Shown piece by piece: positions 57,361-64,000 of a stretch of DNA of 64,000 bases (position 1 is the first letter of the stretch; each line of letters opens with the position of its first letter). The translations under genes were made by a program, and so were the position numbers. The stretch comes from Populus alba. Lineage: Eukaryota; Streptophyta; Magnoliopsida; Malpighiales; Salicaceae. The notes under the pieces were generated by a model, which saw only the letters and a list, made by a program, of their open reading frames with translations, did no database searches and had not been told where the DNA came from. The stretch spans positions 3,720,001 to 3,784,000 of the forward strand of contig NC_133294.1 of NCBI RefSeq assembly GCF_005239225.2, in the 5' to 3' direction.

Positions 57361-58640
57361 TATCACTGAAAAGTTCTCTGCGATGTTTCTGATAAAGCAG
57401 GGTCACGATGGGGATGCGTTTGAAGTGGGATGATAATAAGAAATACACCTGTTGGGATGGGTTATGGTTGTGTTTCCAGCAACATCCTTCAAGAATGCTC
57501 GATTGGGGAGGAGCTTAGGCCTATTGTAGGCAGATCACTTAGTACTCGCCGCGTAATTGCTCGCCAAGTATGCTATAACGTGAATTGTTTATCCAGGTGC
57601 TGTGAAGTGAAGCTCCCGAATCTGAGTCATATTCTCATTCATTGCAAGGTGGTCTGGTGGGTGTGGTGATGTGTTTTGGATTCTTTGCTAGAGGCGAGTA
57701 TTTGGGTATGGAGTTGGAAGATGATTTCTTATTGTTTAGGCATAATAATTTAGCAAGCAAAGTCCCATACACAATCAATGGAAGAAAGAAAGAGACGGAA
57801 GTGGCAGGATCATCAACACAAGAGAGTGGTGGCAAGGGTCTCCGTTCACCCATTTGTTGATCCCCCTCAACAAATGCCTGCGTGCTTCTCTGGAGACAGA
57901 TGTGAAAGACCCAAAAAAATTCTTATTTTGGGTTCTCCAAACGTTGTTCATGGAATAAGTCCTTTACTTGTACCGATCAAAAAGTAACTTCCATAAATCT
58001 GCTGTTTTAAATCTGCAGCACTTCCACAATCCACACAATTGGTTGCCGTCTCTTGGTGATCTCCACAGGTGGTTCATGTCTATTTACTTCCATCCAGTCA
58101 CATGTGCAGGTGCATGGGAGCTATAGTTAATTTGTTTATCTTCTTTTCGCCTGTTCTTTCGCATAATATGTATTGGGACATTGTTTGCAAATGAAAAGTA
58201 CTTCATACAAGCACTTGAAGCTAAGGTCTTGGTTCGTTCTTAATGTTCGAAGAAAGAACCACACCTCACCAGGGCTCATAAAGAGAATGGAGAACCCAAC
58301 AGAATTAAATAATGTCCAACTCCTTGGTTCTGTATCAGATCGGAGCATTTTTTGATTCTTCCCTTTGCCTTCACCCCTGTGAAGTTAGAAAATCTACAGA
58401 AGCTAACCAGTGCAACATAATTCGAGCTTTTCATACCTCCATCACTGCCAACAGAGCATGCCATGATATAGCTCCAACAGCCAACCATTAAAAAGTCCAA
58501 GTGGTCAGAACTTTGTGGCTTTCGCGTCTCCTAGAACAACTGTTGCTGTCAAAAACCAGGGAAATGAAAACACATTCCAAGATCCTCATAATGTTGATAA
58601 AAAAAGGGTCATAATGTTTGAGGTCATGGGTGACAGTGCA
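57361..58640. other. Unassigned sequence with short protein-like frames
   Basis: Plus-strand frames at 57430-57669 (including ILQECSIGEELRPIVGRSLS), 57642-57860 (EYLGMELEDDFLLFRHNN) and 57778-57987 (PKKILILGSPNVVHGISPLL) look like coding composition but do not join into one frame and match no family I know. 58450-58610 is shared with the flank of TNL-3 (25660-25790). A captured gene fragment is possible. Confidence 0.3.
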
Positions 58641-59505
58641 GTGCTGGTATATGAAAACTGATTCAATTGTATCGATCATTAATCAAAATCATGAACAGAT
58701 TGCGTTTTTTGATTCAGGATAACGAGACTTTCAAACCAAGATCTCAAAGTAACTGTTTTTTTTATGAAAAGAAAGAGTCTCATAGGCAGTCAAAGTTGTT
58801 GGCTACAATAGAAAATTTTAGGATTTCCACTTTTGTTATTGAATTTTAATTCTATCTTTTAATTTGATAATTTTCAATCAAAATTAATTTTTAAATTTCT
58901 AATTTTGATTATTATTATATTTTATTTTTATAATAAAAATATCTATATTAATTTATTGTGAAAATTTAATAAAATCAATTTAATTTTTAATTAAAATGAA
59001 ATATATTCAAATTATAAAACCTTCTCAATTATATTTTAAAGACATGCCCATTTATTTTTTATTACAAGTGAACTTATCTCGTGAGGGTATATATAGAAAC
59101 AAAAAAAAATACTAATCAAATTTCATAATGTGTTATTTTTATTTTTACATAAAAAGATAAAATAAAATAGATAAAATAACATGAAAAAATAGATCTTTGC
59201 ATATATTTTGGTCAATAGAAAATTGACACATAAAATAAGATATCTTATTATAAATATAAGATTTTATAAATAAAAATTAATTAATAAAATAATATCATAT
59301 TACATTTTTTAATATGAAAACCCTTATAAATATTTATAAATAAAAGATCTCATGCTAGACAAAGAAAGGAGGAAGATTACTAGAGACAAAACTATTTCAT
59401 GATAAGCTTTTCAATAAAAAAAGAAAAAACTATTTCAAAAGCTTTCCAGCTTTTTTTTCATTTTACGGTTGAAATCTAAAAAAGCAAACCTCTACTTAAT
59501 GAAGC
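58641..59505. other. AT-rich 3' flank of TNL-7
   Basis: Matches 37826-38575 and much of 25900-26722, the downstream block shared by the TNL repeat units. No gene is seen. Confidence 0.65.
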
Positions 59506-62500
59506 CTAAAAGAATACAAGTTCTAGACCCTTCTTTGCAAAATTCCAAAAAGTGAAATTGCCAGCCCTGTGTTTACCAAGGAAAGCACAATTATAATTTC
59601 TAAGTATATGAGAAGCTATTTCTACTTTGGCTACGTGTGCTGCATCACCATCATCATCATCGCTACTGTTGGGGGCAGTGATAACTTCATCCTTTCCTTC
59701 CTCTTCATGCAACCATTGTACACCAACGGTCCTTATTTGGATAGCTGGACCATGTGGACGCACTGAAATACTCACGTCATCACCATTATCAAATGTAGGA
59801 TCATCGCCCCCTAATTTCCTGTGGCTTAGCATTTGGATTTCACGAACATCACGCTTGTATCTCATAGGGAAGACAAAGGCTTTACAAAGCAAGGATCGAC
59901 CACTGGTATTGTTTCTGATTTCAATATAAACATAACAATAGCCATGGTATGCTGACATCACACAACTTGTGAACAGATTAAAGCCACATATCCGGTGTGC
60001 AGGAGGAGGTGAAGATATTTTGAATGAAAAGGTATCTAAAACTCATTCTGAATTAGCCATTTATCCCTTTCCTCCTCCTCATGAAACCCCCTTAACATCT
60101 CATCTTTATCAAATACAGATGCGACAACGTTGAATATGCCATCCAGAAATGCTATCTGTACCACCAAAACAATGTTTACAAAATAAGCAAAAGAAAAAGT
60201 ATTCAAATGTAGATTTCCAAAACAATAAAAATGGGTGAGGGAGGACCTGAAATCTCGATGTCTGTATTTGAGCACTAACTGTTTCCATTATTCTGAACAT
60301 GTGAGAGTCAAACTTTTGGATTAATTCTTGCTTTATCCGATCTTGGAACTCGAGTAAGTAATCACAACCATCTACTTCAGTCCAATTGTTTGGATTTGCA
60401 AGTTTTGGCAGTGAATAGCAAAAGGACACATCTAACGAATCCAAATGGGATGGAAGCCTTGGGAGTGCCTGAAGCATTTTGCAATTTCTTAAATATAGGT
60501 GTCTGAGTAGACCAAGATCCTTGATGCTTTCCGGAAGAAAACGAATTGGAGTTCCACTTAAATCTAGACTCTCCAAGAAGCGTGGCAGTGAAAACAAGGT
60601 AAATCTCAACATTTTCCTCATTGAAAACCTAGAGGGAAAGAATAGCTTCAATGGAAGAGATGAAATGAATGATGTACTTGCAACAATTCCATCACTTTGA
60701 AGCAAATTGCGTCCCTGATGATGCTCTAGCTCCATATTCAGGCTGTTAAGATTTGAGCAACCATCTAAATCCAGCTCTTGAAGTGAATTCAATCTACTCA
60801 TTTCTTCTGGAAGCTCCATAAGACTTGTACAATTTCTTAGATTTAAGATCAACAATCTTTGTAAATCACCAATAGATCCGTGAACTTGAACCAAACGGAT
60901 GCAGTCTTCAAGTATTAGCTTTTCAAGGGCTGGGAGACCGAGAAGTCTGGGGTTCTAATGAGATCACGAGAGTGACGGAGATCAAGAATTTTTAATTTTG
61001 GAAAGAAACTGTGAAAATACATGAATTTAGTTGTTATCAATTGAAAACGAGAGAGAGAGCCATAGAGAGACTTGATACATACTGGTTTGCCCTTCCAAGC
61101 ATCAATTAGACAGCTTCTGGATAGATCAAGAACCACCAGCTTCTCCAAGCATATGTGATTTGGTATGGAGCTCAAAGACAATCCATGCCAACTTAACCAT
61201 ATCAAATTCTTGGGAAAGTGCTCAAAACTTCCATGAAAATTAGTGCAGTTTAGCTGGAGAAATTTTACATCTGTCATCTTTCTAAAAGCATCCGTGCTAA
61301 GGATGGGAAACAAACTTGTTTGGCTAGTTTGTAATTTTCCCCCATCAGAAAAATTGGAAAGCCATTGTTGAAAGAAGTTAAGCCTGCGGCGCTTGTGACA
61401 AACCATTGAATCAGTACAGACAACTTCTGCATAATGATATTCCATTAATGCATGCATATCAATGGTAAGACCACGCAATTTTTCAGCATCCTGCGTAATA
61501 ATATTAAAAGTACATGAAAAAGGAAAGTTGATGAATGAATATGTCAAGGCACCACAAACCATTTAAGTAGACATTTAAAAAAAATTCAGCTACTTACAGT
61601 AGTTCCTTGCAAAACTGTAAAAGCATCCCCATGATGCCATATTCTTTGACATTTGGGTGATTCTTGACGAGCAATTTCCCTACCCATATCTCTTACTAGT
61701 TGATGCATCCACAACCTTTGATCACTGTTGATTTCAACAAGACATCTATCGATGAGATTGTCAATCCCAAATCTTGCACCTTTATCGAGCCCATCCAGTA
61801 TCCTAACTACATCATCCACATCCATTCCATTGAAGAAACATGCGATATCAAGGAATAAGTTCTTCGGATAATCACCATCAAGATAGTCGTAACTTATTCG
61901 AAGAACCTTTTGAACTTCAAAATTAGGAATCATTTCCATTTGTTGTAATGCGCTTTCCCATATTTCTCTTCCTTTTCCGGACAATGAAGAGCCAAGAACT
62001 CCAAGAGCTAATGGAAGTCCATTACAATGATGTACTATTCTCCAAGAGTCTTCTACAAAACCATCAACAGGGTAAGCTCTCCCAAAGGCATTCCAACTGA
62101 AAAGCTCAAGCGATTTTTTTGTTATCCAAAGGTTCGACTTTGCACTCGAACCACTCAATATCATTAGCTGAAAACAGACCCTTATTTCTGGTTGTTACAA
62201 TGATTTTACTTCCTTTACAAAGCCAATTTTGCATGCCAATGATTTTATTGAATTGGTCCCTTTTGTCCACATCATCTAGAACAATAAGAGTTCTTCTGCA
62301 ACGTAATGCATCCTTAATCTTCAAAATTCCTTCATCTTCATCATTTATCTCATCAACAGTCTTTTTTAGGATGTCGGAAAGAAGTTGCCTCTGCAGGCAA
62401 ACTATATGTTTTGATCTAAAATTTGACAGGAAGCTCTTTCCTTCAAATTTATTAAAGTTCTGGTTAAAAACACTCTTAGCTATGGCTGTCTTTCCCACTC

Positions 62501-63498
62501 CACCAATTCCATAGAGTAAAGCAATGGCAGCACCATGGGATCCATCTTGCAACCATGAGTTGATATATTGTACCATAGCATCTCTTCCAATGAAATGAAG
62601 GGGGACATGAAATATTTTTGGATCCAAATTCTTTGAGACATTCTCCACAATAGATTGGACAAACTGTGCCTCGTAACTACATCAAAACGTAAAGTACAAT
62701 GTACGATAATTGCTAGTCTCTCTATAAAGGATAAAAATAGACAACATTTAGCTAAGAAATTAAAGCAGGTTGCATGTCAATGATTGATAGTTAAATTTGT
62801 AGGTGCGTTATCACCAAATCATGTTTGGAAAAAAAAAATAAACAAACAAACAAAAGAAGAAAGAAATTATAGGTATTTTTTTTTTTCTTTTATGTTTTCT
62901 TATCGGTCTTCATTTAAATACTTAACTGAAAGAAATTAAGAGTTCACGACCAGCACTCTAGTCTTATGCTTTGTGTATTTTAATCAAGAGATGCAACTTA
63001 CCCATCTCTTAAATCCTTTCCAGCTAAATCTGCAACTTCCTTCAAAGCAATCCTCCACCCCTTCACCCGCTCTATCTCCTCCTTGAAGCGCTTTTCTTGT
63101 TCCACAAATGCTGCAGCGAAGCTCCCTGTTTGATTTCTGACTTCAGATGGATTCACATGGTAGAATACCGGCAAAACTATGGAGGCGGCAGTCCTCTTAT
63201 GTTCCATGATCTTCACAAGTTCATCGAGGCACCATCTCGACCGAGCATAGTCTTTCGAGAACACGATTATCGATATTTTCGATTCTTGTATTGCCTTCTG
63301 GAGCTCCAACTCTATATTCTCTCCTCTCCGAATCTCTTCATCATCTCTAAATGTGTGAAACCCTGCTTGAACCAGGGCCCAGTAGAGGTGATCGGTAAAG
63401 TTCTTGCGGGTGTCTTCACCTCTAAAACTCAAGAACACTTGATATTTACAATTAGAAAACCGAGAAGAGTAGGATTCTTGATATTTCTCAGCAGCCAT
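59506..63498 (-). pseudogene. TNL-7: full-length TIR-NBS-LRR gene with three frameshifts
   Basis: Exons: 63002-63498 (TIR; MAAEKYQESYSS start, LDEL catalytic Glu region), 61598-62676 (NBS), 61083-61490 and 60247-61008 (LRR), 59506-60155 (post-LRR). Splice sites match TNL-6. Three single-base changes relative to TNL-6 break the frame: an extra T in a run of seven (62114-62120, plus strand) at EPLDNKK; a missing C near 60938 at TPDFSGLP; and a missing base near 60035 at QNEFVDNFSF. NBS motifs are otherwise complete (GIGGVGKTAIAK, TLIVLDDVD, GLPLALGV, WMHQLV). The C-terminal tail HRAGNFTFWNFAKKGLELVF is the natural form of the tail lost from TNL-6. Either a young pseudogene or a functional gene with sequencing errors; three hits favour a pseudogene. 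Confidence 0.88.
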
Positions 63499-63930
63499 TT
63501 CGAGTCTAGCAAAGATAAGACTTTACAAAGATCTGGACAAAAAAGAAGGAATTGCAGGATTAAAGTCGATAGTTCAAGATCGACACAGCACACCAATAAG
63601 CTGAAGTGTTCATTTATTATTATCTTACTTTTTCTGTAAGACAATTTTCAAGTTATTTCCCAGCAATCAACTCCTCCATGCCCTTTCAGAAAAATATTTG
63701 TAGATATGATAAATCTCTATGCTGAACCAAGAAAATCGGTTGATGAGATCATCACTAATTAGTTTCTAACAGTGAATTAATTTAAGTTACATTCCACAAT
63801 ATAACATTATACTAAAAGAGATAAGAAAGAGAGTACCTGCAATCTTCACTTTCCCTTCGCTGATGTTCTCTTCGCTGATGTTGTCTTATCAGTCCATCAA
63901 TTTTCTGCTTTTAAGTCAACCTCACAAGTC
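63499..63930 (-). promoter_or_regulatory. 5' leader of TNL-7 with a leader intron
   Basis: Leader intron 63533-63836 (CAG|GTACTC donor, TCCAG|ATCTTTG acceptor). The leader exon contains a local repeat of TTCGCTGATGTT (about 63858 and 63872). Sequence beyond 63930 continues the shared upstream module to the window edge. Confidence 0.6.
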
Positions 63931-64000
63931 ATTTCCGCGTTAGGACCATTTTCTTTTTTTATTCTTTTTTTTTTATTTGCTCAAATCATTTATCACGCGT

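Overview
This is a plant nuclear window. It is a tandem cluster of TIR-NBS-LRR (TNL) disease-resistance genes, all on the minus strand, embedded in and broken up by LTR retrotransposons. TIR exons with a LSFRGEDTRKNFTDHLY motif, TNL-style intron positions, a C-terminal post-LRR domain, high AT content and plant LTR elements point to a dicot. The protein style and the repeats look like Salicaceae (Populus/Salix), but that is inference from memory, not a search result.

Layout of the TNL copies, named here by position: TNL-1 (145-641, TIR exon only, runs off the left edge); TNL-2 (15234-20371, pseudogene with a copia element in its TIR exon and a rearranged NBS); TNL-3 (26723-28985, 3' half only, its 5' side cut by a non-coding LTR element); TNL-4 and TNL-5 (34344-37220, two fused pseudogene remnants); TNL-6 (48325-52290, every exon open, but the last exon is interrupted by a 9.7 kb LTR element that supplies a new stop codon); TNL-7 (59506-63498, complete exon set with three frameshifts). 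The shared gene model is: 5' leader with an intron, TIR exon (497 bp), NBS exon (about 1075 bp), LRR exon (about 408 bp), LRR exon (about 762 bp), C-terminal post-LRR exon.

Mobile DNA fills the rest. 2440-9819 holds an irregular AT-rich repeat array, a Tat/Ogre-like fragment, the 3' end of a chromovirus-like Gypsy element, and a copia 3' end. 10589-12975 is a Tat-like LTR plus more of the array. A 3.76 kb LTR element without coding capacity lies at 20943-24703 (perfect 5 bp target duplication). A relative arranged as partial body-LTR-body-LTR lies at 28986-33078. A gag-only (TR-GAG-like) element lies at 38674-48360 with 2.53 kb near-identical LTRs, a perfect 18 nt tRNA-Arg primer site and target duplication GAAAG. 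54585-56253 is a foldback element with about 170 bp inverted ends and nested palindromes.

The most unusual structure is the pol-less 3' region of the gag-only element (41378-42708). It contains 18 tandem copies of a 38 bp unit centred on a mini-hairpin, flanked by sets of three hairpin classes whose stems differ in a compensatory way around one conserved loop. TNL-2 and TNL-4 share a rearranged junction, and TNL-4 preserves the empty site of the copia insertion, so the order of events in the cluster can be read directly.
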